A stretch of DNA of 64,000 nucleotides. Origin: BM003 sp963783695. GTDB lineage: Bacteria; Pseudomonadota; Gammaproteobacteria; Steroidobacterales; BM003. Under the pieces are notes generated by a model that worked only from the letters and a program-made list of their open reading frames with translations, did not search any database and was not told where the DNA came from. Location: the NCBI GenBank assembly GCA_963783695.1, contig CAWAOM010000011.1, forward strand, positions 122,458-186,457, in the 5' to 3' direction. The first letter of the stretch is position 1, and every line of letters begins with the position of its first letter. The position numbers were made by a program, and so were the translations under genes. Positions 8,943-17,278 of the stretch are shown piece by piece.

Positions 8943-10448
8943 CTATGGTGTTTTTTTGACGCCTGGATTCGCGACACCAGCCTGGTCGAGACCGAGGCTC
9001 GACCACATTTCGTCGACACGCTCCTTTACCTCTTCGCTCATTCGTATCGGCCGCCCCCATTCGCGGTGAGTCTCGCCCGGCCACTTACTGGTGGCATCGA
9101 TGCCCATTTTGCTGCCGAGTCCGGGCGTCGGCGATGCAAAATCGAGATAGTCGATCGGCGTATTGTCGATCATTACCGTGTCGCGGCTCGGATCCACCCG
9201 GGTCGACACAGCCCACACGACATCGTTCCAGTCGCGCGCATTGACATCGTCGTCGGTGACAATCACGAATTTGGTGTACATGAACTGGCGCAGAAAAGAC
9301 CACACCCCGAGCATTACCCTCTTGGCGTGGCCGGGATATTGTTTTTTGATCGTGACGATCGCCACACGGTACGAACAACCCTCGGGCGGAAGGTAAAAGT
9401 CGACTATCTCCGGGAACTGGCGTTGCAGGATTGGCACGAACACCTCGTTCAATGCCACGCCGAGGATGGCCGGCTCGTCCGGCGGCCGCCCGGTGTAGGT
9501 GCTGTGATAGATCGGATCATTGCGGTGAGTCAGCCGGGTAACCGTAAACACCGGAAAATTCTCGACCTCGTTGTAGTACCCGGTATGGTCGCCGAACGGA
9601 CCCTCCGGCGCCTCGTCACCCGGCATGATATGCCCTTCGAGGACGAACTCCGCGTGCGCCGGCACCATCAGATCCGACCCCGCACAGCGCACCAGCTCGG
9701 TGCGGGCACCGCGCAGCAGTCCGGCAAACGCATACTCCGAAAGCGTGTCGGGCACCGGTGTGACCGCGGCAAGGATCGTCGCCGGATCGGCGCCTAATGC
9801 GACCGCCACGGGGAAAGGCTCGCCGGGGTGAGCCTTTTGCCATTCATGAAAATCCAGCGCGCCGCCGCGGTGTGACAACCAGCGCATGATCAGCCGATTG
9901 CGGCCTATCAACTGCTGCCGGTATATGCCGAGGTTCTGCCGCTCCTTGCCCGGCCCGCGGGTAACCACCAGACCCCAGGTCAGCAACGGACCGGCATCAC
10001 CCGGCCAGCAGGTCTGCAGCGGCAATTGCGTCAGATCGACATCCGCCTCTTCCACCACGTTTTGCTGGCACGGACCGTTGCGCAGTTCGCGTGGCGCCAT
10101 GGTCAGCGCCTTGCGAAAGACCGGCAGCTTTTCCCATGCATCGCGCACGCCTTTCGGCGGCTCCGGCTCTTTCAAAAATGCGAGCAGACGCCCCACTTCG
10201 CGCAGACCGGAAACCTCGTCCTGCCCCATCGCGAGCGCGACCCGTTGCGGGGTTCCGAACAGGTTGCCGAGCACCGGAATGCGGTGTCCGGCCGGTTGTT
10301 CGAACAGCAGCGCCGGACCGCCCTGGCGCAACACGCGATCGCAGATTTCAGTCATTTCGAGATTGGGATCGACTGCCACCCCGATGCGTTTTAGCAGCCC
10401 GTTCTGCTCGAGATGGGCGAGAAATTCTCTGAGATCTTTGTACTGCAT
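8943..10448 (-). CDS. ubiD: 4-hydroxy-3-polyprenylbenzoate decarboxylase
   Basis: Decarboxylates the polyprenylated 4-hydroxybenzoate ring in ubiquinone synthesis using prenylated FMN. The 501 residues match UbiD length. Seen are the N-terminus MQYKDLREFLAHLEQNGLL, a prFMN/metal-site region around NLGIYRQQL, and the hallmark EGPFGDHTGYY. The ATG at 10448 gives the standard N-terminus; the frame stays open upstream without family similarity. A well-formed sigma70-type promoter (TTGGCA, 17 bp, TATAGT) lies just upstream. Other ubiquinone genes (ubiE, ubiJ, ubiB) are 5 kb away on the other strand; ubiX is not in the window. Confidence 0.96.
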   Translation of the reverse strand: MQYKDLREFLAHLEQNGLLKRIGVAVDPNLEMTEICDRVLRQGGPALLFEQPAGHRIPVLGNLFGTPQRVALAMGQDEVSGLREVGRLLAFLKEPEPPKGVRDAWEKLPVFRKALTMAPRELRNGPCQQNVVEEADVDLTQLPLQTCWPGDAGPLLTWGLVVTRGPGKERQNLGIYRQQLIGRNRLIMRWLSHRGGALDFHEWQKAHPGEPFPVAVALGADPATILAAVTPVPDTLSEYAFAGLLRGARTELVRCAGSDLMVPAHAEFVLEGHIMPGDEAPEGPFGDHTGYYNEVENFPVFTVTRLTHRNDPIYHSTYTGRPPDEPAILGVALNEVFVPILQRQFPEIVDFYLPPEGCSYRVAIVTIKKQYPGHAKRVMLGVWSFLRQFMYTKFVIVTDDDVNARDWNDVVWAVSTRVDPSRDTVMIDNTPIDYLDFASPTPGLGSKMGIDATSKWPGETHREWGRPIRMSEEVKERVDEMWSSLGLDQAGVANPGVKKTP

Positions 10449-10479
10449 GGCTGCGACTCCGCTCGCGGGATGCCGAGCC

Positions 10480-10508
10480 ACTATAATGACGTGCGCCCAG
10501 TGTGCCAA
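10480..10508 (-). promoter_or_regulatory. Candidate ubiD promoter
   Basis: Read on the minus strand, TTGGCA (10503-10508) is followed after 17 bp by TATAGT (10480-10485); each hexamer matches consensus at 5 of 6 positions. This predicts a start near 10473 and a leader of about 25 nt before the ubiD ATG at 10448. The -10 overlaps the TATAAT of a promoter candidate facing the other way. Confidence 0.6.
10482..10487 (+). promoter_or_regulatory. Candidate -10 element for the CoA-binding-protein gene
   Basis: A perfect TATAAT on the plus strand, 31 bp before the ATG at 10519. No good -35 hexamer lies at 16-18 bp, so the assignment rests on the -10 alone. It shares four bases with the opposite-facing ubiD -10. 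Confidence 0.4.
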
Positions 10509-10518
10509 TGAGCCCGCC

Positions 10519-10971
10519 ATGACCATAACGACCCGAGTCCCGAACAACCCGGACGACGACTACGTCAGAGAACTGCTGCGGCGTTCGCGCATCATCGCGA
10601 TGCCGGGGTTATCGCCGCGCCCGTCGCGGCCGAGTCATCGGGTCGCGTTTGCCATGCAGGGCTATGGATACCGCGTCATTCCGGTGCGCCCCGGTGTCGT
10701 CGAAATACTCGGCGAGGTTGCCGTGACGAACCTCGACCGCATCGGTTCGGTTCTGGACGACGGCGAAAGCGTCGATATCGTAAATGTATTCCGCGCACCC
10801 CAGCATGTCGATGCCATCGTCACCGAGTGCCTGCGGCTGCGTCCCAGAGCATTGTGGCTGCAAGAGGGCGTCGTCAATCCAGGCGCGGCCGAGCGCGCCC
10901 GCGCCGCGGGTATCGCAACGATCATGGACCGCTGCATACTAAAAGAGCGGGCGCGCCTGCTCCCGTCATGA
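10519..10971 (+). CDS. CoA-binding domain protein (YccU-like)
   Basis: A 150-residue single-domain Rossmann-like protein. Segments IIAMPGLSPRPSRPSHRVAF, YGYRVIPVRPG, and the C-terminal ALWLQEGVVNPGAAERARAAG with IMDRCILKE follow the CoA_binding family in order. Members bind acyl-CoA or CoA; no enzymatic activity is established. The ATG at 10519 gives the normal N-terminal lead; the frame is open far upstream, opposite ubiD, without coding similarity. It diverges from ubiD and precedes dapF by 39 bp. Confidence 0.85.
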   Translation: MTITTRVPNNPDDDYVRELLRRSRIIAMPGLSPRPSRPSHRVAFAMQGYGYRVIPVRPGVVEILGEVAVTNLDRIGSVLDDGESVDIVNVFRAPQHVDAIVTECLRLRPRALWLQEGVVNPGAAERARAAGIATIMDRCILKERARLLPS

Positions 10972-11010
10972 CAGTCCGCCGCCTACCCGGTGCTGCATAG
11001 GCTTCCCCGA

Positions 11011-11841
11011 ATGATGCTGAAATTCGTCAAGATGCACGGCCTCGGCAACGATTTCGCGGTCTTCGACTGCCGCGACGATGCGCCGACCCCGGATTGCGAG
11101 CTGCTGCAGCGGCTCGCGGACCGCCGCCGCGGCATCGGTTTCGACCAGGCACTGCTGCTTGCCGCCCCGCGCGATGCCGCCAGCGTGGCGTCGTACCGGA
11201 TCGTCAATGCCGATGGCAGCGAAGTGCAACAATGCGGCAACGGCGCAAGGTGCCTGGCGTTACTGCTGGCGCTGCGCGGCAATGACCTCCCACGCGAACT
11301 GAATCTCGACAGTCCTGCCGCTACGGTGCGGGCGCGCGTCACGAGTCGTGAAGACGTGGCCGTGGAAATGGGGGAACCGGATTTCCGGCCGCAGGCGCTC
11401 CCTTTCGTCGCCCGCGACGACGGCCCCCTGCACGCACTGGAGATCGGCGGCGGCCGCGTTGAATTCCGGATCGTCTCAATGGGTAACCCGCATGCGGTCA
11501 TCGAGGTTGAAGATATCGACTCGGCCGACGTCGCCGGTGTTGGCGCGGCGCTCGGCAATCACCCCGCATTCCCCGAGCGCTGCAACGTCGGGTTCATGCA
11601 ATGCGTCTCTGACACACGTATCCGATTACGGGTTTTTGAACGCGGCGCGGGCGAGACCCGCGCATGCGGTACCGGCGCCTGCGCCGCGGTCGCGGTAGGC
11701 CGGCGCGCCGGCCGGCTCGGCCCGGAAGTCGATGTCTGCTTGCCCGGCGGCGAGTTACACGTATCATGGTCCGGATCCGGGCAGCCGCTGTGGATGAGCG
11801 GCGCCGCAGCGATAGCATTCGAGGGCACACTGACTTTATGA
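11011..11841 (+). CDS. dapF: Diaminopimelate epimerase
   Basis: Interconverts LL- and meso-diaminopimelate for lysine and peptidoglycan. Its 276 residues match the family. Motifs seen: KMHGLGNDFAVFDCRD at the N-terminus, the first catalytic Cys in QQCGNGARCLA, and the second in ETRACGTGACAAV. The ATG at 11011 (followed at once by another ATG) starts just before the conserved region. The stop overlaps the next gene by 4 bp (ATGA). dapF-DUF484-xerC is a conserved proteobacterial block. Confidence 0.96.
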   Translation: MMLKFVKMHGLGNDFAVFDCRDDAPTPDCELLQRLADRRRGIGFDQALLLAAPRDAASVASYRIVNADGSEVQQCGNGARCLALLLALRGNDLPRELNLDSPAATVRARVTSREDVAVEMGEPDFRPQALPFVARDDGPLHALEIGGGRVEFRIVSMGNPHAVIEVEDIDSADVAGVGAALGNHPAFPERCNVGFMQCVSDTRIRLRVFERGAGETRACGTGACAAVAVGRRAGRLGPEVDVCLPGGELHVSWSGSGQPLWMSGAAAIAFEGTLTL

Positions 11842-12560
11842 GCATCCAGCGCAAATCCACACTCGCGACCGACGGTATCTCCGCGGAGGCCGTCGCCTAC
11901 TACCTGCAGCATCACCCGGATTTCTTCGAGCTCTATCCGCAACTGCTGGCTAATCTCTCTTTGCCGCACACTGCCGGTTCGGCCACCGTGTCACTGATAG
12001 AACGCCAGGTTGCGGTGCTGCGCGACGGCAACGCCAAACTCGAACGCAGCCTCAATGACCTGATTGAGACCGCGCGGCGCAACGATCGTCTCTCCAAAGG
12101 CGTCCATCAGCTCGCCCTTCGCCTGCTCGGCGCGGACGATCCGGCCGCCGTGGTCAATGCGCTCGGAACCACGCTGCGCGAGGATTTTATGGCCGACTCG
12201 GCGGTCATAGTCCTGCGCATGACCGCGCCGGCCCTCGCGGCCCTTGCCAGCGAAAGCCGCTTCCTGCGCCTGGCCGATCCCGCCGATCCGGGCCTCAAGG
12301 CATTCCAGACACTGTTCGAATCCGGCCGGCCGCGCTGCGGCCACATTCGCGATGCGCAGCGCGATTTCCTGTTTGGGCCCGGCAACGACGAGGTCGGTTC
12401 TGCGGCGGTATTGCCGCTGGGCGGCAACGGCGAGATCGGCATTCTCGCAATAGGCAGTTCCAGTTCGGAGCATTTTCATCCCGGCATGAGCACGGATTTT
12501 CTCGAGCGTGTCGGCGCACTTGCCGGGACAGCGCTCCTGGCGAGTCTCGATGGCGGATAA
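11838..12560 (+). CDS. DUF484 family protein (GAF-like), XerC neighbour
   Basis: A 240-residue cytoplasmic protein of the DUF484 family, recognised by the N-terminal motif AVAYYLQHHPDFFELYPQLLANLSLPH and a GAF-like C-terminal half. A coiled-coil linker lies at about residues 55-85. Function is not established; the gene is almost always between dapF and xerC. It overlaps dapF by 4 bp and xerC by 11 bp. Confidence 0.9.
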   Translation: MSIQRKSTLATDGISAEAVAYYLQHHPDFFELYPQLLANLSLPHTAGSATVSLIERQVAVLRDGNAKLERSLNDLIETARRNDRLSKGVHQLALRLLGADDPAAVVNALGTTLREDFMADSAVIVLRMTAPALAALASESRFLRLADPADPGLKAFQTLFESGRPRCGHIRDAQRDFLFGPGNDEVGSAAVLPLGGNGEIGILAIGSSSSEHFHPGMSTDFLERVGALAGTALLASLDGG

Positions 12561-13470
12561 GTTCCGCCGCTGGATCGAAAACTACCTGGCCCACCTGGGC
12601 AGCGAGCGGAGGCTTTCACCTCATACCATCGTCAACTATCGGCGCGATCTGACCGCGCTGGTGGCATTCTGCGACAAGCAGGAAGTTTCGGCCTGGCGCC
12701 AGCTGGACAGTTTCCACATCCGCCAGTTCGCGGCAGCCGCTAACCGCGCGGGCCTGGCACCACGCAGTATCCAGCGGCGCCTGTCCGCAGTACGCAGTTT
12801 TTTCCGCTACCTGATCCGCGAGGGCGCGCTCGACGCCAATCCTGCCGCGGATGTGCCCGCGCCACGCGGGCCAAAACGGTTGCCCAAGACACTCGACGCC
12901 GACCAGATGGGTCATCTGCTGGCGCTGCCGCAAAGCGACCCGCTTGCCGTGCGTGACTGGGCCATGATGGAATTGCTGTACTCCTCGGGACTGCGCCTGG
13001 CGGAGCTGGTCGGGCTCGACATCGGCGCGGTGGATCTGGCGGACGGAACGGTGCGGGTTACCGGCAAGGGCAATAAAACCCGGGTCGTGCCGGTCGGCAG
13101 TCACGCCCGCACCGCGATCACCCAATGGCTGAAGCAACGCGGACATCTGACTCGGCCCAACAGCGGTCAGGCGCTGTTTCTCGGCGCCCGCGGCAGTCGC
13201 ATTTCGCCGCGCAGCGTGCAGTCGCGGGTCCAGCTTTGGGCGCGCCGCCAGGGACTGGCCCAGAGCGTCAGCCCGCATTTGTTCCGCCATTCGTTTGCCA
13301 GCCATCTGCTCGAGTCGAGCGGCGATCTGCGCGGAGTCCAGGAATTGCTCGGTCACGCCGACATCAGCACCACCCAGATTTACACCCACCTTGATTTCCA
13401 GCACCTCGCCCGCATATACGACGACTCACATCCGCGAGCGCGCCGTCGCCGTCGGTCCGACGAAGACTGA
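12550..13470 (+). CDS. xerC: Tyrosine recombinase XerC
   Basis: Chromosome-dimer resolvase that acts with XerD at dif. The protein has 306 residues. The N-terminal SAM-like core-binding domain (about 1-95) is followed by the catalytic domain with Arg in SSGLRLAELVGLD, Lys in GKGNKTRVVPV, H-x-x-R in HLFRHSFASH, His in LLGHADIS, and the nucleophile Tyr 278 in TTQIYTHLD. The start ATG lies inside the DUF484 gene; the frame upstream of it is non-homologous. Confidence 0.95.
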   Translation: MADKFRRWIENYLAHLGSERRLSPHTIVNYRRDLTALVAFCDKQEVSAWRQLDSFHIRQFAAAANRAGLAPRSIQRRLSAVRSFFRYLIREGALDANPAADVPAPRGPKRLPKTLDADQMGHLLALPQSDPLAVRDWAMMELLYSSGLRLAELVGLDIGAVDLADGTVRVTGKGNKTRVVPVGSHARTAITQWLKQRGHLTRPNSGQALFLGARGSRISPRSVQSRVQLWARRQGLAQSVSPHLFRHSFASHLLESSGDLRGVQELLGHADISTTQIYTHLDFQHLARIYDDSHPRARRRRRSDED

Positions 13471-13508
13471 CCCGGGACGCCGCGCTTGCCGCGGTCCGGA
13501 GACCAGCA

Positions 13509-14051
13509 ATGCAGCAGTATCGTGGCACGACAATCCTCACCGTCCGGCGTGGCGAGACCATCGTAATGGGCGGGGATGGCCAGGTGAGCCTCGGCAATAC
13601 GGTCATGAAGGGCAATGCGCGCAAGGTACGGCGGCTCTCCAACGACAGGGTACTGGCCGGATTTGCCGGTGGCACCGCCGATGCATTCACGTTGTTCGAA
13701 CGCTTTGAGGGCAAACTCGAGCAGTACGGCAACCTGACCCGCGCCGCGATCGAACTCGCCAAGGACTGGCGCACCGACCGCATGCTGCGACGTCTCGAAG
13801 CGCTGCTGTGTGTTGCCGATGTTGAACGCTCGTTCGTAATCTCCGGCAATGGCGATGTCATCGAGCCCGAAAACGACATCATGGCAATCGGTTCCGGCGG
13901 CAACTTCGCCCAGGCCGCCGCGCTCGCATTGCTGCAGAACAGCGAGCTCGACGCCCGCGGGATCGTCGAGAAATCCCTCGGCATCGCCGCCGACATCTGT
14001 GTTTACACCAACCGCAATCTCGTCATCGAGGAATTGCGTCCCGGCACCTGA
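13509..14051 (+). CDS. hslV: ATP-dependent protease subunit HslV (ClpQ)
   Basis: Peptidase of the HslUV two-tiered protease. It begins MQQYRGTTILTVRRG; the short propeptide before Gly-Thr is removed so that the first Thr becomes the N-terminal nucleophile. The VMGGDGQVSLGNTVMKGNARKVR region is typical. Length 180. A GGAGA ribosome site precedes the ATG. It pairs with hslU 32 bp downstream. Confidence 0.96.
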   Translation: MQQYRGTTILTVRRGETIVMGGDGQVSLGNTVMKGNARKVRRLSNDRVLAGFAGGTADAFTLFERFEGKLEQYGNLTRAAIELAKDWRTDRMLRRLEALLCVADVERSFVISGNGDVIEPENDIMAIGSGGNFAQAAALALLQNSELDARGIVEKSLGIAADICVYTNRNLVIEELRPGT

Positions 14052-14083
14052 TTGCGCCGTTCGGTCAACTACAGGACTTCCCC

Positions 14084-15415
14084 ATGTCGCAAATGACACC
14101 GCGAGAAATCGTCCAGGAGCTGGACAAGCACATCATCGGGCAGGCGAATGCCAAGCGCGCCGTCGCCATCGCATTGCGCAATCGCTGGCGCCGGATCCAG
14201 ATCGGCGAGCCGCTGCGCAGCGAAATCACGCCCAAGAATATCCTGATGATCGGCCCGACCGGGGTGGGTAAAACCGAGATCGCGCGGCGTCTTGCTACGC
14301 TTGCGCGCGCGCCGTTTATCAAGGTCGAGGCCACCAAGTTCACCGAGGTCGGCTATGTCGGGCGCGAGGTCGACAGTATCGTGCGCGATCTCGCCGACGT
14401 CGCGGTCAAGATGTTGCGCGAAGAGGAAATGACGAAAGTCCGGTTTCGCGCCGAGGACGCAGCGGAGGACCGCGTTCTCGACGCGCTGCTGCCACAACCG
14501 AGGCATGGCGGCAGCGACGATGCCTCCGCCAGCGAGTCCGACGATACCCGGCAGAAGTTCCGCAAAATGCTGCGCGAAGGTAAGCTCGACGACCGCGAGA
14601 TCGAAATCGAGCTGAGCGCCGTGCCAATGGGCGTTGAGATCATGGCACCGCCAGGAATGGAAGAACTGACCAGCCAGCTGCAGGGCATGTTCCAGAACCT
14701 GTCGGGCGGGCGCACCCGCAGCCGGCGGGTAAAAATCAAGGATGCGCTGAAACAACTGGTTGACGAAGAGGCCGCCAAGCTCGTCAACGAGGAAGAAATC
14801 AAGCAGCGCGCAATGAGCTCGGTCGAACAGAACGGAATTGTGTTTATCGACGAGCTCGACAAAGTCGCGCGCCGTTCCGAGACCATGGGTGCCGATGTTT
14901 CGCGCGAAGGCGTGCAACGCGATCTGCTGCCGCTGGTCGAGGGCTGTACCGTCAGCACCAAGTACGGCATGCTGAAGACCGATCACATCCTGTTTATCGC
15001 CTCGGGCGCATTCCATGTCGCCAAGCCATCGGACCTGATCCCGGAGTTGCAGGGCCGATTGCCGATCCGCGTGGAGCTCGACGCCCTGACTACCGGGGAT
15101 TTCGAACGCATCCTGACCGAACCCGACGCCTCGCTGACCGAGCAGTACACCGCGCTGATGTCGACTGAAGGTCTGCAACTGGAATTCGACGAGTCCGGGG
15201 TGCGCCGCATTGCCGAAATTGCCGCCGGCGTCAACGAACGGACCGAGAATATCGGTGCACGCAGGCTGCACACCGTCCTCGAGCGGCTGCTTGAATCGAT
15301 CTCGTTCGAAGCCGCCGACCGCAACGGTCACAACACCTGTATCGATGCCGCCTATGTCGACGAGCACCTCGGCGAACTGGCCGCCGACGAGGACCTCTCG
15401 CGCTACATCCTCTAG
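14084..15415 (+). CDS. hslU: HslUV protease ATPase subunit HslU (ClpY)
   Basis: AAA+ unfoldase that feeds HslV. Length 443. Walker A is GPTGVGKTEIARRLA near residue 60, preceded by HIIGQANAKRAVAIALRNRWRR. The pore motif is GYVGREV, Walker B lies in IVFIDELDK, and the C-terminus ends LSRYIL, the tail that docks into HslV. The I-domain insertion lies between the two halves. No heat-shock promoter could be read confidently upstream of hslV. Confidence 0.97.
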   Translation: MSQMTPREIVQELDKHIIGQANAKRAVAIALRNRWRRIQIGEPLRSEITPKNILMIGPTGVGKTEIARRLATLARAPFIKVEATKFTEVGYVGREVDSIVRDLADVAVKMLREEEMTKVRFRAEDAAEDRVLDALLPQPRHGGSDDASASESDDTRQKFRKMLREGKLDDREIEIELSAVPMGVEIMAPPGMEELTSQLQGMFQNLSGGRTRSRRVKIKDALKQLVDEEAAKLVNEEEIKQRAMSSVEQNGIVFIDELDKVARRSETMGADVSREGVQRDLLPLVEGCTVSTKYGMLKTDHILFIASGAFHVAKPSDLIPELQGRLPIRVELDALTTGDFERILTEPDASLTEQYTALMSTEGLQLEFDESGVRRIAEIAAGVNERTENIGARRLHTVLERLLESISFEAADRNGHNTCIDAAYVDEHLGELAADEDLSRYIL

Positions 15416-15490
15416 CAGGCAAACTGCCGCCGGGCCCGCAGTCACGGTACAATCGAAGGTCTTTGACCCAAGCATGCGAGCCAGACAGTC

Positions 15491-15877
15491 ATGAGGCCCA
15501 CGGAATTCCCGCAGCCGACGGAGATCAAGCTGCATCGTCGTTCACGCGAACTCGAAATTGCGTTTGCCGATGGCAAGCGCTTTCATTTGCCTGCCGAGCT
15601 GTTGCGGGTGTACTCCCCCTCTGCCGAGGTCAAGGGTCATGGCCCGGGCCAGGAGGTACTGCAGGTGGGCAAGGAGGCCGTGGCCATCGACGGTGTCGAA
15701 CCGGTGGGGCAGTACGCGGTGCGGCTGTGTTTTGACGACGGCCATGACACCGGGCTGTACGACTGGCGCCTGCTCTACGAACTCGGAGACGCCCAGTCTG
15801 AACACTGGCAGGATTACCTCGAACGGCTCGCAGCGGCCGGCCACGAACGCAAGACGCCCGGCAACGGCAGCGCCTGA
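15491..15877 (+). CDS. DUF971 (GBBH-like N-terminal domain) protein
   Basis: A 128-residue protein formed almost entirely by the DUF971 domain. Characteristic segments are PTEIKLHRRSRELEIAFADGKRF, LRVYSPSAEV, AVRLCFDDGHDTGLYDW and YLYELG-type LLYELG. The same fold is the N-terminal domain of gamma-butyrobetaine hydroxylase and often neighbours iron-sulfur or quinone genes. It ends 2 bp before ubiE. A TACAAT at 15448-15453 could be a -10 for the DUF971-ubiE-ubiJ-ubiB run, though its -35 is poor. Confidence 0.8.
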   Translation: MRPTEFPQPTEIKLHRRSRELEIAFADGKRFHLPAELLRVYSPSAEVKGHGPGQEVLQVGKEAVAIDGVEPVGQYAVRLCFDDGHDTGLYDWRLLYELGDAQSEHWQDYLERLAAAGHERKTPGNGSA

Positions 15878-15879
15878 TC

Positions 15880-16650
15880 ATGGCAGACGGCGACAACACG
15901 CAGCGGGCGCCCGACACCACCCATTTTGGTTTCGAGGAAGTGGCCGTCGCGGATAAAGCCAGCCGCGTGCGCGAGGTTTTCGACAGTGTCGCCGGGCGCT
16001 ACGACCTGATGAACGACGTCATGTCCGGCGGTCTGCACCGGATGTGGAAGCGCTTTACGCTGGCGCGGACCCTGCTCCGACCAGGCCAGGCGGCGCTCGA
16101 CGTGGCGGGTGGCACCGGCGATCTCGCGGCCGGCCTCGCGCGCCAGGTCGGAAGCGAAGGCCGGGTCGTGTTGAGCGATATCAATGGCGAAATGCTGCAA
16201 CGGGGACGCGACCGTTTGCTGGACAAGGGACTGGTCGGCGGTCTCGGCTTCGTCCAGGCGGACGCGCAGCATCTGCCTTTCCCTGATCGCAGCTTCGACT
16301 GCCTGACCATCGGTTTTGGCCTGCGCAATGTCACCAACAAGGCCGCGGCGCTTGCGTCGATGTGGCGGGTGCTCAAGCCCGGTGGCCAGCTGCTGGTGCT
16401 CGAATTCTCGCACCCGGTGCTGCCGGGGCTTGCGCCGCTCTACGACGTCTATTCGTTCAGGATGCTGCCGGCCCTGGGCAAGCTGATCGCCGGCGATGAG
16501 GCGAGCTATCGCTATCTCGCCGAATCGATACGCCGTCACCCGGACCAGCCGACTTTGCTGGCAATGATGGAAGACGCCGGATTCGAACAGTGCCGCTATC
16601 ACAACCTGAGCGGCGGCATCGTTGCCCTGCACCGGGGATTCCGCTTGTGA
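15880..16650 (+). CDS. ubiE: Ubiquinone/menaquinone C-methyltransferase
   Basis: SAM-dependent C-methyltransferase of ubiquinone synthesis. Length 256. It has THFGFEEVAVADKASRVREVFDSVAGRYDLMNDVMSGG-type N-terminal signatures (seen in pieces), SAM motif I LDVAGGTGDLA, and the C-terminal segment NLSGGIVALHRG. The TGA stop overlaps the GTG start of ubiJ. Soluble, working with the membrane-associated Ubi complex. Confidence 0.96.
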   Translation: MADGDNTQRAPDTTHFGFEEVAVADKASRVREVFDSVAGRYDLMNDVMSGGLHRMWKRFTLARTLLRPGQAALDVAGGTGDLAAGLARQVGSEGRVVLSDINGEMLQRGRDRLLDKGLVGGLGFVQADAQHLPFPDRSFDCLTIGFGLRNVTNKAAALASMWRVLKPGGQLLVLEFSHPVLPGLAPLYDVYSFRMLPALGKLIAGDEASYRYLAESIRRHPDQPTLLAMMEDAGFEQCRYHNLSGGIVALHRGFRL

Positions 16651-17270
16651 GCGGGTCGCCGCGTGACGTCCTGCTGGCGCCGCTGCAGGCATTGCTGAAT
16701 CGCAGCATTGCCGCATCGACCGAGGCCGGCGAGCTATTGCGCCGACTCGAGGGTCACACACTGGCGCTGGGCATCCGCGGCACTGGCATCAATATTTTCC
16801 TGTTTGGCGGCGACGGCGAGTTACAGATGTCGCTGCAAAGCCGCGACGAACCGGAAGCGGCAATCGTTGGCACGCCGCTCGGCATCGCCTCGCTCGGGCT
16901 CGGCGATCCGCGCGCGGCTTTTCGCGACGGTTCGGTAAAAGCAACCGGCGATGCGGTACTGGCCGGAGATTTCCGCCGCTTGCTGGTCGCGGCGCGGCCC
17001 GACTGGGAGGAAGAACTGGCGCAGATCGTTGGCGATGTGGCGGCACACCAGATCGGAAATTTTTTCCGTAACTTTGGCCAGTGGACCCGCACCACCGGCG
17101 ACACCGTTGCCCGTAATTTCGGTGAGTTTCTGACCGAGGAAAGCCGCGACGTACCGAGTGACTGGGAAGTCGGGAAGTTCTGCGCCGATGTCGACACGCT
17201 GAGTGACGATGTCGACCGCCTCATGGCCCGTATCGACATGCTCGGCATCGCACCACGCGAAGCGAGCTGA
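16647..17270 (+). CDS. ubiJ: Ubiquinone biosynthesis accessory factor UbiJ (SCP2 domain)
   Basis: A 207-residue protein with an N-terminal SCP2 sterol-carrier lipid-binding fold (about 1-110) and a helical C-terminal half, ending in a predicted coiled coil near DTLSDDVDRLMARI. UbiJ with UbiK organises the soluble Ubi enzyme complex and binds the lipid intermediate. The start is a GTG whose last two bases overlap the ubiE stop (GTGA); no ATG gives a full-length domain. The position between ubiE and ubiB is diagnostic. Confidence 0.88.
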   Translation: MSGSPRDVLLAPLQALLNRSIAASTEAGELLRRLEGHTLALGIRGTGINIFLFGGDGELQMSLQSRDEPEAAIVGTPLGIASLGLGDPRAAFRDGSVKATGDAVLAGDFRRLLVAARPDWEEELAQIVGDVAAHQIGNFFRNFGQWTRTTGDTVARNFGEFLTEESRDVPSDWEVGKFCADVDTLSDDVDRLMARIDMLGIAPREAS

Positions 17271-17278
17271 CGGCATCC

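Noticed and set aside
14069..15535. 488-codon open frame antisense to hslU
   Set aside because: High-GC third-position bias makes long antisense frames common; the composition is unlike a folded protein, it has no ribosome site, and hslU is unmistakable on the other strand.
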